Source of the DNA: Chitinophagales bacterium
GTDB lineage: Bacteria; Bacteroidota; Bacteroidia; Chitinophagales; UBA10324
DNA: 64,000 nucleotides
Direction: 5' to 3'
NCBI GenBank assembly: GCA_025056305.1
Contig: JANWWJ010000021.1
Span: forward strand, 1-64,000
Shown: one piece after another, positions 35,983 through 45,780 of the stretch
Layout: each line of letters begins with the position of its first letter
Position numbering within the stretch: position 1 is the first letter of the stretch
The notes under the pieces: model-generated
What the model was told of the DNA's origin: nothing
Databases searched by the model: none
The model's input: the letters and a program-made list of their open reading frames with translations, nothing else
Program-made: the position numbers and the translations under genes

Positions 35983-38208
35983 CTACGGGTTGTTGGGGTT
36001 TTGCCTTAGTACAAAACGCAAACCGACGTAAGCCATGCGGCCGGTAAGAGGGCCCCACGTAAAGCTGGCATCAAAGTAAGGACCAAAAGGGTCGTCAGCG
36101 GCGATAATACGGTCTTGCTGAATGAAATTGGTGAGATTTTCTGAACCGACATAAAACTCCCAGTTCTTCCACACATGTGTGAGCTGTGCCAGCAAGCGCA
36201 GATAAGGCTCAGAATATTGAGGCATCCGATATGGCTCAGGGTTTTGGTGCGTATCGGGCAACCGCTGGGCTCCGACCCATTGGGCTATCAGCGACCCCTC
36301 CCACCTGCGGTTCATTGTGGTATAATTTGCCGTGGCGACAGCCCGATGACGCGGCGTGTATGGTTGTTCACGCATTCGATCGCCTATTGTGAGCTGCACA
36401 TTGGAATAGCGATAAGAGCATCGAAGCTCCAGGCCACGTAAGGGGCACAGGCCCAGCTCAGCCTGCACCACATTTGAAAAGGATTTTCCCTCAAGGTTAT
36501 AAATGAGGAGTTGTTGCGGGTCACTGTCGGCATCGACGACTACCTGATTGAAAAACTGGGTACGAAAGGCATCCAGCCAGAAAGAAAGATCGCGACCGAG
36601 CACTTTGGTTTGGTGACTTATGCCCACACCAACATTAAGCGCTTTTTCGGCATCTAAATCAGGCGCAATGAAAAAGGTACGCGAACTGGCCAAATAGCCA
36701 CTGTTGTCCATAAACGGCTCTGCAGCCCTGAAGCCCGTTCCCAGGCTCAGGCGCAGCGTCGTAAACAACTGGGGCTGATAACGCAGGTGCAGTCTTGGTG
36801 ATACTTGCCATCCGTACAAATTGTGATGGTCGGCTCGTAAACCCAGCAGCACGAGTAAATGTTCCAGATCTTCAAATGAGTACTCAGCGAAGGCACCGGG
36901 AATAGATTGCCGACGATCATGGACCCAAGCAGCATATTTTTCCTGTTTATCCAACATGTGCCACGACAGACCCGTCTTGTATTTGTGCTGTGTGCTTCCC
37001 ATAACTGAGGAAAAGATCAAGTTGGCGAAAAACTGGTTTTCGGCGCCTTCATATGAGCGCTGGCCGAAATAACCATCTTGCTGATGAACAGCGCTAAAGA
37101 GTTGTAGTCCTAAACTTTGGTAAGGCGAATGAGGAAAAATGAGTGCTGCTTTTGCTAGCGCTTCACCACGAAATACGGTCATTCCTAAGCCATAGCGTTC
37201 TGCACCCAGCTTATCGGTCTGAGGGTTAAAGTGCAGTTCGCCGCCGTAACGGTCATCGTAAATCCCCTTGAGCATCACCTGAAGCTCAAACTGATCGGTA
37301 CGCTGCAATAACCACCGATCAGCCACCATTACCTGAGTATTGATGGGCTGATCCAGAAAATGATCACCATTCAGGTCCATATGGTGGCGCAGAGTCGCCC
37401 CATGCACCAATAACAAGTGGCCGAGCTCATGATTTATTTGCTGGTGGGTATGGAGGTTTGCCTCAAAACGTTGCTCGGTGTTTGCATAAATGTTCAGAAA
37501 CAAGGGATCTGCCGAATCGGGTCGAAAGAGTTCAACGTTGATTTGACCGGTAATCGCGTCAAAACCTTGCACCACAGCACCGGTTCCTTTGCTGATGGCG
37601 ATTGATCGAATCCAAGTTCCGGGAAAGTAACTGAGGCCCAAAGTTCCAGACAAACCCCGCAGCGTTGGCACAGCCTCAGTGAGCAGTTGAGCATAGCGAC
37701 CTGCTAAGCCCAGCATGCGGATTTGTCGGAAGCCGGTGACAGCATCGCTAAAACTGGCATCTACCGTGGCACTGGATTCAAAACTCTCGGAAAGATTACA
37801 GCATGCAGTACTTTCCAACTGCTGGCGGTTCAGCAGTTCGGTTGGCCTTACCTGAAGCGCTGACCAACGCATGGCAAGATCTGCCGCCTGAACCTCAATT
37901 GCCGGTATGGCATGCAAAGGCTGCAAAATCCATTCGATGTATGCATCGCCAGTGATCAACGTATCTGTGGCAAAATCTGCGTGCCTAACCACCAACGTAT
38001 AGGGAGGCGGTGTGGGCAACGATAAATTGAAATAACCCATCGTGTCGCTGAGCTGAGCTTTGCCGGAGTGGAGTTCGAGGACTTCGGCACCCCCCACCGG
38101 CACGCGATGCTTTAGACTGTCCAACGTAAAAAGTCGGCCACTCAAGTTCTGCGCCTGAAGCACCGCAGCATAAAGCATGAGGAATGTTGTTATTTTAAAA
38201 AAATTCAT
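35983..38208 (-). CDS. TonB-dependent receptor, probable metal importer
   Basis: A 741-residue outer-membrane receptor with signal peptide MNFFKITTFLMLYAAVLQAQ, a carboxypeptidase-regulatory-like domain (about 21-105), a plug domain (about 120-240: STACCNLSESFESSATVDA, MLGLAGRYAQLLTEAVP, SKGTGAVVQGFDAITGQINVE) and a barrel ending in YVGLRFVLRQNPNNP. The plug pattern, with CC in a TACCNLSESF motif, is the one I associate with Bacteroidota receptors encoded near HYC_CC_PP proteins and heavy-metal transport genes. The directly upstream gene on this strand is such a protein. Copper or another soft metal is the likely substrate by context; no ligand-binding residue proves it. Confidence 0.85.
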   Translation of the reverse strand: MNFFKITTFLMLYAAVLQAQNLSGRLFTLDSLKHRVPVGGAEVLELHSGKAQLSDTMGYFNLSLPTPPPYTLVVRHADFATDTLITGDAYIEWILQPLHAIPAIEVQAADLAMRWSALQVRPTELLNRQQLESTACCNLSESFESSATVDASFSDAVTGFRQIRMLGLAGRYAQLLTEAVPTLRGLSGTLGLSYFPGTWIRSIAISKGTGAVVQGFDAITGQINVELFRPDSADPLFLNIYANTEQRFEANLHTHQQINHELGHLLLVHGATLRHHMDLNGDHFLDQPINTQVMVADRWLLQRTDQFELQVMLKGIYDDRYGGELHFNPQTDKLGAERYGLGMTVFRGEALAKAALIFPHSPYQSLGLQLFSAVHQQDGYFGQRSYEGAENQFFANLIFSSVMGSTQHKYKTGLSWHMLDKQEKYAAWVHDRRQSIPGAFAEYSFEDLEHLLVLLGLRADHHNLYGWQVSPRLHLRYQPQLFTTLRLSLGTGFRAAEPFMDNSGYLASSRTFFIAPDLDAEKALNVGVGISHQTKVLGRDLSFWLDAFRTQFFNQVVVDADSDPQQLLIYNLEGKSFSNVVQAELGLCPLRGLELRCSYRYSNVQLTIGDRMREQPYTPRHRAVATANYTTMNRRWEGSLIAQWVGAQRLPDTHQNPEPYRMPQYSEPYLRLLAQLTHVWKNWEFYVGSENLTNFIQQDRIIAADDPFGPYFDASFTWGPLTGRMAYVGLRFVLRQNPNNP

Positions 38209-38215
38209 AGGAAAA

Positions 38216-38284
38216 GTTTTAGGGTGAACAGAAAAGAAATCGAAAAAGCCGAAGGCTAATTACCGCCTTCCCTAACCCTAAAAC
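38216..38284 (-). promoter_or_regulatory. Candidate structured leader/attenuator between HYC protein and TonB receptor
   Basis: The 82-bp gap holds a perfect 10-bp inverted repeat (GTTTTAGGGT at 38216-38225, ACCCTAAAAC at 38275-38284) around a 6-bp hairpin (GAAGGC 38251-38256, GCCTTC 38265-38270). On the transcribed strand an alternative short hairpin AGCC-TTC-GGCT is followed by TTTTT, resembling a weak terminator. This could tune receptor expression relative to the upstream gene. Confidence 0.4.
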
Positions 38285-38290
38285 GTTCGA

Positions 38291-38656
38291 TCAGATCAGG
38301 AAGCAACAATTCCAGACCTCTAATACCCGCTGAGCTGTCACTCGCTCTAGTTGTTGGAAGCCTGTTTCCAACAAAGCGTGCGCCCTGGACGAAAGCCACT
38401 CGGCCAGCAATAGCGAGGCGGACCATAGGGTCGCAGGTACCTGCAATTTTTTCTCAGAGCTGGAAAGAAAATTGTCCTTGACTTTTAATAGGAATACTTC
38501 AACGCTGCAGCACTCCTCTAAACCGTCTTCGCAGCAGTTTTTGTCTTGAACCATGCTTTGCGGCGTCATTTGGCAGGTGTAATGGACATGCACGACGCCC
38601 ACGCTGGCAGCAATGAATATCAACAACAACCCTCCTGCAATGATTCGGCGCAACAT
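38291..38656 (-). CDS. HYC_CC_PP-family small exported protein
   Basis: A 121-residue protein. The ATG at 38656 gives MLRRIIAGGLLLIFIAASVGVV, a leader or membrane anchor; the longer frame is excluded because the TAnnTTTG box at 38669-38676 lies inside it. After the leader come HVHYTCQM, KNCCEDG and ECCSVEVF, the HYC and CC motifs that name the family, and a C-terminal WNCCFLI. The Cys/His clusters suggest binding of a thiophilic metal. Family members of this phylum are usually encoded next to TonB-dependent receptors, as here. Biochemical function is not established. Confidence 0.75.
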   Translation of the reverse strand: MLRRIIAGGLLLIFIAASVGVVHVHYTCQMTPQSMVQDKNCCEDGLEECCSVEVFLLKVKDNFLSSSEKKLQVPATLWSASLLLAEWLSSRAHALLETGFQQLERVTAQRVLEVWNCCFLI

Positions 38657-38668
38657 GAATGGACCCTG

Positions 38669-38676
38669 CAAAGATA
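38669..38676 (-). promoter_or_regulatory. TAnnTTTG promoter element for HYC-TonB unit
   Basis: The - strand reads TATCTTTG, 12 nt upstream of the chosen ATG. Confidence 0.6.
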
Positions 38677-38745
38677 CGGTATGTTGCAGCATCAAAGGTA
38701 CGCGTCAACCGATAGCCTGAAGGCTACCGATGATAAAAATCCATC

Positions 38746-38753
38746 TATATTTG
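38746..38753 (+). promoter_or_regulatory. TAnnTTTG promoter element for queA
   Basis: Reads TATATTTG, 66 nt upstream of the queA ATG. Confidence 0.6.
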
Positions 38754-38819
38754 CACGCCCTTTTCCATGACATTTCAATCGGCTGGTTTTAATAAACCGT
38801 AATTTATTAACCACAAGCC

Positions 38820-39869
38820 ATGAAACTTTCACAGTTCAAATTCGATTTGCCCAGCTCCCTAATTGCACAATATCCGCCCAAGAATCGGGAAGACGCCCGC
38901 CTGATGGTGATCGAGCGCAAAACGGGCAAGATCAAGCACAAGCATTTCCGCGACATCCTACAGATTTTCGACGAAGGAGACTGTTTGGTCTTGAATAACA
39001 CAAAAGTATTTCCGGCACGTATGTACGGGCGAAAAGAAAAGACGGGAGCCAAAATCGAGGTATTTCTTCTCCGCGAGCTAAACAAGCAAATGCGCCTTTG
39101 GGATGTCTTGGTTGACCCGGCCCGCAAAATCCGGGTGGGCAACAAGCTTTATTTCGGGCAAGACGGACATTTGGTTGCCGAAGTAGTGGACAACACCACC
39201 AGCCGGGGGCGAACGATACGTTTCCTTTTCGATGGTAACGATGAGGAACTGCGCAGAACCATTTATTCCTTAGGTGAAACGCCTTTGCCGAAGTACATCA
39301 AGCGCAAACCAGAACCCGAAGATGCTGAGCGCTACCAAACCGTTTACGCCAAATACGAGGGAGCCGTAGCTGCGCCCACCAGTGGACTGCATTTCAGTCG
39401 AGAGCTGCTCAAGCGCCTGGAAATAAAAGGCGTCGAACTGGCTGAAATCACATTACACATCGGGTTAGGTACATTCCGTCAGATCGAAGTGGAAGACCTC
39501 AGCAAACACAAGATGGATGCTGAATACTTCAAGGTAGAAAGCGAGGCGTGCGCCATCATCAATAAAGCTTTGGATAACAACAAACGGGTGTGCGCTGTTG
39601 GCACCACCACCATGCGTGCCCTGGAGTCGTCGATCAGCGCTCAGAAACGCGTCAAGCCCGTCGAAGGATGGACCAATCTTTTCATCCATCCGCCCTATGA
39701 GTTCAGTATTGCCAATTGCATGATCACCAACTTTCATTTACCCAAAACCAGCTTGCTGATTCTGGTATGTGCCTTTATGGGCTATGAACTGACTATGGAA
39801 GCGTATAAGATTGCCATTAAGGAGAAATACCGGTTTGCCTCTTACGGCGATGCTATGCTGATCCTCTGA
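38820..39869 (+). CDS. queA: S-adenosylmethionine:tRNA ribosyltransferase-isomerase
   Basis: A 349-residue enzyme that adds and rearranges the ribosyl group of S-adenosylmethionine on preQ1-modified tRNA in queuosine synthesis. Family marks: [54 protein letters not shown] and [17 protein letters not shown]. Length is normal. It is the first gene of a likely unit with ispD 41 bp downstream. Confidence 0.97.
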   Translation: MKLSQFKFDLPSSLIAQYPPKNREDARLMVIERKTGKIKHKHFRDILQIFDEGDCLVLNNTKVFPARMYGRKEKTGAKIEVFLLRELNKQMRLWDVLVDPARKIRVGNKLYFGQDGHLVAEVVDNTTSRGRTIRFLFDGNDEELRRTIYSLGETPLPKYIKRKPEPEDAERYQTVYAKYEGAVAAPTSGLHFSRELLKRLEIKGVELAEITLHIGLGTFRQIEVEDLSKHKMDAEYFKVESEACAIINKALDNNKRVCAVGTTTMRALESSISAQKRVKPVEGWTNLFIHPPYEFSIANCMITNFHLPKTSLLILVCAFMGYELTMEAYKIAIKEKYRFASYGDAMLIL

Positions 39870-39910
39870 AGTTTGTTTCCTAAATTCAGCATAGCAATTC
39901 CACCGCCTCC

Positions 39911-40609
39911 ATGAGTACAGCTGAACCGTTGACCCTATACGTCGTTATTGCTGCGGGTGGCTATGGCAGCCGCATGAATTCCAGCGTACCCAAACAGTTT
40001 CTACCCCTAAACGGAAAGCCATTGATGGTGCATACGTTGCAGCGCATTCATGCTTGTTGGCCTGATGCGCTGTTTTTCGTTGCGCTTGCCGAAGAGCATT
40101 TTTCCCAATGGAAAAAACTACGAAAGAAATATTTAAGTCAGCTTAATATAACGGAAGTAAAAGGCGGGGCTACGCGGTTTCATTCAGTTAAAAATTGCCT
40201 GCGCCACCTCCGCAAGCCCGGTATTGTTGTTATTCACGATGCATGCCGCCCTTTGGTAAGCAAGGAACTCCTCCAGCGATGCCTCAACCAGGCCTTGCGT
40301 ACCGGCTGTGCTGTTCCGGTAGTTGACGTGCAAGATTCATTGCGTGAGCTGTTGACCTCAGGAAGCCGGCACCGCTCCCGATCGCGATTCCGATTGGTTC
40401 AGACCCCTCAGTGTTTTGACGTACAATTGATCAAGGACGCCTATCAGCAAACTTTCCAAAAGGAGTTCACCGACGATGCCAGTGTGTTGGAGGCTGCAGG
40501 AGGCATCATTCACCTCATTGACGGTGAACCCTCAAACATGAAAATCACCACCCCCTTGGATCTGATGGTTGCTGAAAAACTGATCGCAGCATTTCCAGGA
40601 CCTGAATAG
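39911..40609 (+). CDS. ispD: 2-C-methyl-D-erythritol 4-phosphate cytidylyltransferase
   Basis: A 232-residue enzyme of the non-mevalonate isoprenoid pathway, making CDP-methylerythritol. The nucleotide-binding motif is AAGGYGSRMNSSVPKQF; VIHDACRPLVS, PVVDVQDSL, QTPQCFD and a C-terminal IDGEPSNMKITTP are as expected. The stop TAG is immediately followed by the ATG of the glycosyltransferase gene. Confidence 0.94.
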   Translation: MSTAEPLTLYVVIAAGGYGSRMNSSVPKQFLPLNGKPLMVHTLQRIHACWPDALFFVALAEEHFSQWKKLRKKYLSQLNITEVKGGATRFHSVKNCLRHLRKPGIVVIHDACRPLVSKELLQRCLNQALRTGCAVPVVDVQDSLRELLTSGSRHRSRSRFRLVQTPQCFDVQLIKDAYQQTFQKEFTDDASVLEAAGGIIHLIDGEPSNMKITTPLDLMVAEKLIAAFPGPE

Positions 40610-41503
40610 ATGCGCATCAGCGGCTTCACTTTTATCCGCAACGGAGTGCTATTGGATTATCCTTTTGTGGAATCAATCCGTTCCATGCTGCCGTTGTGTG
40701 ATGAAGTCATCGTTGTGGTTGCCACCAGCACCGATGAAACATTGCAAGCCGTTGTCCGCATTGGCGATGCGCGTATCCGAATTTTCGAACACGCGTGGGA
40801 TGAAACCTTACGCAGCAAAGGACAGCTGCTGGCCAAACTCACCAACGAAGCCCTTCGGCACGTCACCGGAGATTGGGCATTGTATCTGCAAGCCGACGAA
40901 GTGCTGCACGAAAATGACCTGCCTTCCATTATGGAAGCCGCTCGCCGGTACTACACCGATGACGACACCGATGGCCTCTTATTCCATTGGTATCACTTTG
41001 TCGGGAATTATGATTTTATCGGAAAACCCGGTAGCCGCGGACTTTACCATCATGAAGTGCGCATGTTTAAGACCGGACGCAACATTTTTTCTTTTGGCGA
41101 TGCCCAGGGATTTCGGCGGCTCAAAGGCAAGGAAAAAATTCAAAAACTAAATGCCCGCCTTATTCCGGCGTACGTTTATCACTACGCCAAAGTGCGGGGA
41201 CCGGAGCGCGAGCAACTGCGCGCCCGCGCATTTTCTCGGCTCTGGCACGATGATCAGTGGATTGCTCACCGATTTGGCAACCAAAATTTTGAGTACCGGT
41301 TTTCGTTTCCGATCATTCCATTTAACGGCACCCACCCAGCCGTTATGCACGAGCGCATCCGCCAGCGCAATTGGCCATTCACCCCAGCTATGGCACGCAT
41401 TCGCATTCCTTTTCGCTATCGGCTGCTTAATGCCCTCTTTCGCCTTACAGGATGGCGCCCCTTTGAATTTCGCAACTACCGGCTGCTGCCGGCAGAGGGC
41501 TAG
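40610..41503 (+). CDS. Glycosyltransferase family 2-like protein
   Basis: A 297-residue soluble protein of the GT-A type: MRISGFTFIRNGVLLDYPF at the N-terminus, then LPLCDEVIVVVATSTDET and the DxD-like metal site LYLQADEVLHENDL. C-terminal segments (RMFKTGRN, FGDAQGFRRLKG, YVYHYAKVRGPEREQ) match a group of Bacteroidota transferases of unknown acceptor. It starts directly after the ispD stop, so translation is probably coupled. Its stop overlaps the stop of the convergent DUF2795 gene within the palindrome CTAG. Confidence 0.85.
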   Translation: MRISGFTFIRNGVLLDYPFVESIRSMLPLCDEVIVVVATSTDETLQAVVRIGDARIRIFEHAWDETLRSKGQLLAKLTNEALRHVTGDWALYLQADEVLHENDLPSIMEAARRYYTDDDTDGLLFHWYHFVGNYDFIGKPGSRGLYHHEVRMFKTGRNIFSFGDAQGFRRLKGKEKIQKLNARLIPAYVYHYAKVRGPEREQLRARAFSRLWHDDQWIAHRFGNQNFEYRFSFPIIPFNGTHPAVMHERIRQRNWPFTPAMARIRIPFRYRLLNALFRLTGWRPFEFRNYRLLPAEG

Positions 41504-41721
41504 TATTCGTCTTCGTTAAAGAAAAAGTCCTCGTGGGTCGGATAGTCTGGCCAAATGTCTTCAATGCTTTCATAGACTTCCGAATCATCTTCCAGCTCCT
41601 GAAGATTTTCAATTACCTCTACCGGCGCTCCGGAACGAATGGCATAGTCAATGAGCTCCTCTTTGGTTGCCGGCCAGGGAGCATCTTCCAAGTAGCTTGC
41701 CAGTTCAAGAGTCCAGTACAT
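41500..41721 (-). CDS. DUF2795 small acidic protein
   Basis: A 73-residue acidic protein: MYWTLELASYLEDAPWPATKEELIDYAIRSG is a DUF2795-type helical domain, followed by an Asp/Glu-rich tail (LEDDSEVYESIEDIWPDYP). Conserved in Bacteroidota; function unknown. The ATG is preceded by a TAnnTTTG box at 41751-41758. Confidence 0.85.
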   Translation of the reverse strand: MYWTLELASYLEDAPWPATKEELIDYAIRSGAPVEVIENLQELEDDSEVYESIEDIWPDYPTHEDFFFNEDEY

Positions 41722-41750
41722 AGTGAGTTGATGATCTTTTCTTCAGTCCG

Positions 41751-41758
41751 CAAATCTA
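41751..41758 (-). promoter_or_regulatory. TAnnTTTG promoter element for DUF2795 gene
   Basis: The - strand reads TAGATTTG, 29 nt upstream of the ATG. Confidence 0.55.
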
Positions 41759-41804
41759 TTTTTTTCATGCATTCAACAAAATAGCTGTTGCGGCAAGTTT
41801 TGGC

Positions 41805-42356
41805 TTATGCTTTGCGCCCCTGCCAAAAAAGTTCTGCACTGCCGCTGTCGTGACTACACTTGCGTGCCAAGATGAACAGCAGATCCGAAAGGCGGTTCAG
41901 GTATTTGATGATGAGCGGCGGCAGGGGTTCTTGCTCATGTAAAGCTACCACAAGGCGCTCGGCACGACGACAAACGCAGCGAGCTACGTGAGCCGCTGAA
42001 TTGGACAGATGTCCACCCGGCAAAACAAACAGCTGCAGCGGCGGCAATGATGCTGACCACTGATCAATTTGGTTTTCCAGAGCCTCGACATCGGTTTCGG
42101 CCAATTGAGGCATGCCAGACATTTCTTTGCCCGGTGCGGTCGCCAACAACGATCCGATAACAAACAACTGTTGCTGGATGCGCCGCAGAATGCGTTTGTC
42201 CTGATCCTGAGGCAGCACGTCGCCCACAAAACCGATCCATGAGTTGAGTTCATCAACTGTTCCGTAGCATTCGATGCGCAAACTGTGTTTGGGCACGCGC
42301 GGGCCCCCGAAAAGCTGGGTGGTGCCACCATCGCCCTTTCGAGTATAAATCTTCAT
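41805..42356 (-). CDS. Cob(I)alamin adenosyltransferase, PduO type
   Basis: A 183-residue enzyme that adenosylates cob(I)alamin to coenzyme B12. The N-terminal signature IYTRKGDGGTTQLFGGPRV, CYGTVDELNSWIGF, LPGGHLSNSAAHVARCVCRRAER and the C-terminal YLNRLSDLLFILARK are typical of the PduO/ATR family. No other cobalamin gene is in the window. A TAnnTTTG box lies 26 nt upstream of the ATG. Confidence 0.93.
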   Translation of the reverse strand: MKIYTRKGDGGTTQLFGGPRVPKHSLRIECYGTVDELNSWIGFVGDVLPQDQDKRILRRIQQQLFVIGSLLATAPGKEMSGMPQLAETDVEALENQIDQWSASLPPLQLFVLPGGHLSNSAAHVARCVCRRAERLVVALHEQEPLPPLIIKYLNRLSDLLFILARKCSHDSGSAELFWQGRKA

Positions 42357-42382
42357 GCCTACAGTTTTTACGTGTTTAGCAA

Positions 42383-42390
42383 CAAAGGTA
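42383..42390 (-). promoter_or_regulatory. TAnnTTTG promoter element for adenosyltransferase
   Basis: The - strand reads TACCTTTG, 26 nt upstream of the ATG. Confidence 0.6.
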
Positions 42391-42752
42391 AAAGGTGTGG
42401 CAGGGCAGGAACAAAGGTGGCGGCAATCAGTTTCATGTCAACTTAATGTCAGCTGCTCTTGAAATGCAAAAACTTTCAGCGCCACTGCACGACACCACAG
42501 TTGACGCAAATTGATATGTATCTTCCAACATGGTCTTCATGACAGGGTCGAGCAGATCGAGTGTGATGTATAGGCCTCAAGAAAGCAGTTTATATGTCGG
42601 TAACCTTCGGCATGGCCATGGCTTTACCTGACCATGCCCTGCAAGCAACAAATTGAACTGTTTGCATTAACTCCATTCAATACAAAAACTATGTGGGATT
42701 AATGGCCGGCCTGACAGAATTAAATTTTTTTTAAATATGCAAACCAAAACCC
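42391..42752. other. Intergenic gap, divergent region
   Basis: About 360 bases between divergent genes. A 7-bp inverted repeat (GGCATGG and CCATGCC, near 42609-42638) could form a hairpin with a 16-nt loop. A T8 run lies about 20 nt before the DUF423 start. No exact TAnnTTTG box precedes DUF423 and I see no RNA gene. Confidence 0.4.
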
Positions 42753-43160
42753 ATGAGAAATTATTTAATTGCAAAAGGTGCCCTGTTGGGCCTTTTGGCC
42801 GTACTGATGGGTGCTGCCGGAAGTCACTGGTTCAGTCATTTGCTCGAGGATGCCGAACAGCGTGCCTACGAGACGGCGGTATCCTATCAGTTTTACCATG
42901 CCCTCGCCCTGTTGCTGTCGGGCATTTGGTATGAGAACAACAAAAGGCTTTGGCTGTTAATTGCGGGGTATCTTTTTGCCACAGGCACCGTGCTCTTTTC
43001 GGGAAGCATCTACTTACTGACCTTAGCTGCGAAGATGAAATGGCTTGGACCTGTAACCCCTTTGGGAGGCTTGTGTTTGGTGGTAGCCTGGGTTATGTTA
43101 TTTATCGAAGCTATACACCACCTGCACGCACCAAGAAAAAAGCAGCTAAACGGGCGTTAG
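42753..43160 (+). CDS. DUF423 small membrane protein
   Basis: A 135-residue protein with four hydrophobic segments: [19 protein letters not shown] at the N-terminus, [33 protein letters not shown] and [18 protein letters not shown]. This pattern and the GSIYLL and TPLGG elements identify DUF423 (YgdD-like) proteins. Function unknown. The stop overlaps the fusA stop by 4 bp (TTAG). Confidence 0.88.
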   Translation: MRNYLIAKGALLGLLAVLMGAAGSHWFSHLLEDAEQRAYETAVSYQFYHALALLLSGIWYENNKRLWLLIAGYLFATGTVLFSGSIYLLTLAAKMKWLGPVTPLGGLCLVVAWVMLFIEAIHHLHAPRKKQLNGR

Positions 43161-45265
43161 ACTTCTTCCACCACTTTGCCTCGGCTTCGGGCAACCACCT
43201 CTTCCTGTATGGAGGCGGGAGCTGGAGCATAGTGGCTGAATTCCATGATCGAAGTTGCCCGCCCCGAGGTGATGGTGCGCAATTGCGTTACGTAGCCGAA
43301 CATTTCGCTGAGGGGGACCTTGGCTTTAATGACTTGAGCATTTCCTTTCATTTCCATGCTTTCCACATGGCCGCGCCGGCGGTTTAGGTCGCCCACCACA
43401 TCTCCGGTGTATTCAATTGGAGTGACCACTTCTACTTTCATGATGGGCTCCAGCAAGATGGGGTTTGCCTTGCGGCAGGCCTCCCGGAAAGCATACTTGG
43501 CGCACATCTCAAACGACATCGAGTCTGAATCCACGGGATGAAATCCGCCGTCAAACAGACGAACTTTTAAGTTTTCCATCGGATAGCCTGCCAAAACACC
43601 ACTGTTCATGGCCGTCTGGAAGCCCTTTTGTATGGCTGGAATAAATTCCTTGGGAATAGCGCCTCCGAAAATGTCATTGATGAAGACAAGTCCTTTTTCA
43701 CCTTCACCGGCTGGACCTACTTCCACATGGATGTCTGCATATTTTCCGCGGCCACCGGTCTGCTTTTTGAACAGCTCGCGATGTTGTACCGTTTGGGTAA
43801 TGGCTTCTTTGTAGGCTACCTGGGGTGCGCCCTGATTGCAATCAACCTTGAATTCGCGCTTCAAGCGATCAACAATGATTTCCAAATGCAACTCACCCAT
43901 ACCGCTGATGACTGTTTGGCCGGTATCTTGATCCACTTTAACGCGGAAGGTGGGGTCTTCTTCAGCCAGCTTGGCCAACGCATTACTGAGTTTGTCCACT
44001 TCAGCCTGTGTCTTGGCCTCAACGGCAATAGAGATAACGGGATCAGGGAAGTTGATGCTTTCCAATATGATAGGGTGCCGCTCATCGCATAGGGTGTCGC
44101 CTGTGCGTATTTCCTTGAAGCCGACGGCCGCACCAATGTCACCCGCCTCTATGCTGTCAATAGGGTTTTGCTTGTTGGCATGCATCTGAAAAATGCGGGC
44201 GATGCGTTCTTTTTTTCCGGTACGGGTATTGAGCACGTAAGATCCGGCGCTGAGCTTACCGGAATAAACGCGGAAATAGGCCAGGCGACCCACGAATGGG
44301 TCGGTCATGATCTTAAAGGCCAAAGCGGTAAAGGGTTCTTTAGCATCGGCATGGCGAATGATTTCATCGCCGGTTTCCGGATGCATGCCTTTGACGGGGG
44401 GAATATCCAATGGTGAGGGAAGAAATTTCACTACTGCATCCAGAAGGGCCTGCACACCTTTGTTCTTGAACGCCGAGCCACACAACATCGGAACAATGGC
44501 CATGTCAATCGTAGCTTTTCGGATGGCCGCTTCCAGCTCATCAACCGTGATGGTGTTTTCATCTTCAAAATATTTGGCCAAGATGTCGTCGTCATATTGA
44601 GCAACAGCTTCAATGAGCTGCTGCCGTTGTTGATTAACCAAATCAAGTAGCTCGTCGGGTATTGGCACCTCCCGGTAGGTCATTCCTTGGGTGGCTTCAT
44701 CCCAAACGATTGCCTTCTTGGTGATTAAATCGACCACTCCCTTAAAAGTTTCCTCCTCACCTAATGGGACCTGCAACGGTACGGCATTGGCCCCCAGCTT
44801 TTCTCTTACCTGTTTGACTACATCGAAGAAATCGGCACCACTCCGATCCATTTTGTTGACAAAACCCAGGCGCGGTACCCGGTAGCGGTTGGCCTGTCGC
44901 CAAACGGTTTCCGACTGAGGTTCCACACCAGCCACGGCACAAAACAGAGCTACGGCTCCATCCAGCACGCGCAGCGACCGTTCCACCTCAACGGTAAAAT
45001 CCACGTGGCCGGGTGTGTCAATGATGTTGATCTTGTATTCTTTTCCATTGACTTTCCAGAAACAGCGCGTTGCTGCAGATGTGATGGTGATGCCGCGTTC
45101 TTTTTCCTGCACCATCCAATCCATCGTTGCACTGCCTTCGTGAACTTCTCCGAGCTTGTGCGATACGCCGGTGTAGTACAAAATGCGCTCAGTGGTGGTG
45201 GTTTTGCCGGCGTCTATATGCGCAGCAATCCCGATGTTCCTGGTGAACGAGAGGTCTTGACTCAT
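43157..45265 (-). CDS. fusA: Elongation factor G
   Basis: A 702-residue GTPase driving ribosomal translocation. G motifs: [15 protein letters not shown] (G1), DTPGHVDF (G3) and NKMDRSG (G4). Domain II to V marks include [18 protein letters not shown] and [14 protein letters not shown]. It is the third gene after rpsL and rpsG, 16 bp from rpsG. Downstream, where many relatives have the rpsJ ribosomal operon, there is a convergent DUF423 gene instead. Confidence 0.98.
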   Translation of the reverse strand: MSQDLSFTRNIGIAAHIDAGKTTTTERILYYTGVSHKLGEVHEGSATMDWMVQEKERGITITSAATRCFWKVNGKEYKINIIDTPGHVDFTVEVERSLRVLDGAVALFCAVAGVEPQSETVWRQANRYRVPRLGFVNKMDRSGADFFDVVKQVREKLGANAVPLQVPLGEEETFKGVVDLITKKAIVWDEATQGMTYREVPIPDELLDLVNQQRQQLIEAVAQYDDDILAKYFEDENTITVDELEAAIRKATIDMAIVPMLCGSAFKNKGVQALLDAVVKFLPSPLDIPPVKGMHPETGDEIIRHADAKEPFTALAFKIMTDPFVGRLAYFRVYSGKLSAGSYVLNTRTGKKERIARIFQMHANKQNPIDSIEAGDIGAAVGFKEIRTGDTLCDERHPIILESINFPDPVISIAVEAKTQAEVDKLSNALAKLAEEDPTFRVKVDQDTGQTVISGMGELHLEIIVDRLKREFKVDCNQGAPQVAYKEAITQTVQHRELFKKQTGGRGKYADIHVEVGPAGEGEKGLVFINDIFGGAIPKEFIPAIQKGFQTAMNSGVLAGYPMENLKVRLFDGGFHPVDSDSMSFEMCAKYAFREACRKANPILLEPIMKVEVVTPIEYTGDVVGDLNRRRGHVESMEMKGNAQVIKAKVPLSEMFGYVTQLRTITSGRATSIMEFSHYAPAPASIQEEVVARSRGKVVEEV

Positions 45266-45281
45266 AAATGATTAAACGAGA

Positions 45282-45749
45282 TTAGACGCGGAAATGAGCA
45301 AATGCCTTATTTGCTTCAGCCATTTTATGCACGTCTTCTTTCTTTTTGATAGCAGCTCCTTCTCCCTTGGCAGCGGCAATTGTTTCAGCAGCCAGTTTTT
45401 CTACCATACTTTTTCCATTCCGCTCCTTAGCATACGTGATCAGCCACTTGAAGGCTAATGCCTGGCGTCGGCTGGGCCGCACTTCGGTGGGGATCTGAAA
45501 GTTAGCTCCACCGATACGGCGGCTACGTACTTCCACCACTGGCTGCAGGTTTTCTATGGCTTTCTTCCAGACCTGCAAACCATCTTCTTTAGTGAGTTCG
45601 CTTATGCGGTCAATGGTTTGATAAAAAATGCGACTGGCTACTGTTTTTTTTCCCCGCCGCATGAGCGTATTGATAAAGCGGGCTACTTGCTCGTCGTTGA
45701 AGCGTGGGTCGGGGGCTATTTGCCTTGGCTTAGCTCTGGCTTTTCTCAT
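45282..45749 (-). CDS. rpsG: 30S ribosomal protein S7
   Basis: A 155-residue ribosomal protein that organises the 3' domain of 16S rRNA. Marks: FINTLMRRGKKTVAS, QVWKKAIENLQPVVEVRSRRIGG, VRPSRRQALAFKWL and NKAFAHFRV at the C-terminus. Second gene of the rpsL-rpsG-fusA operon. Confidence 0.98.
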   Translation of the reverse strand: MRKARAKPRQIAPDPRFNDEQVARFINTLMRRGKKTVASRIFYQTIDRISELTKEDGLQVWKKAIENLQPVVEVRSRRIGGANFQIPTEVRPSRRQALAFKWLITYAKERNGKSMVEKLAAETIAAAKGEGAAIKKKEDVHKMAEANKAFAHFRV

Positions 45750-45780
45750 CTCACATCAATGTTAAAATCATGAAGAACTT

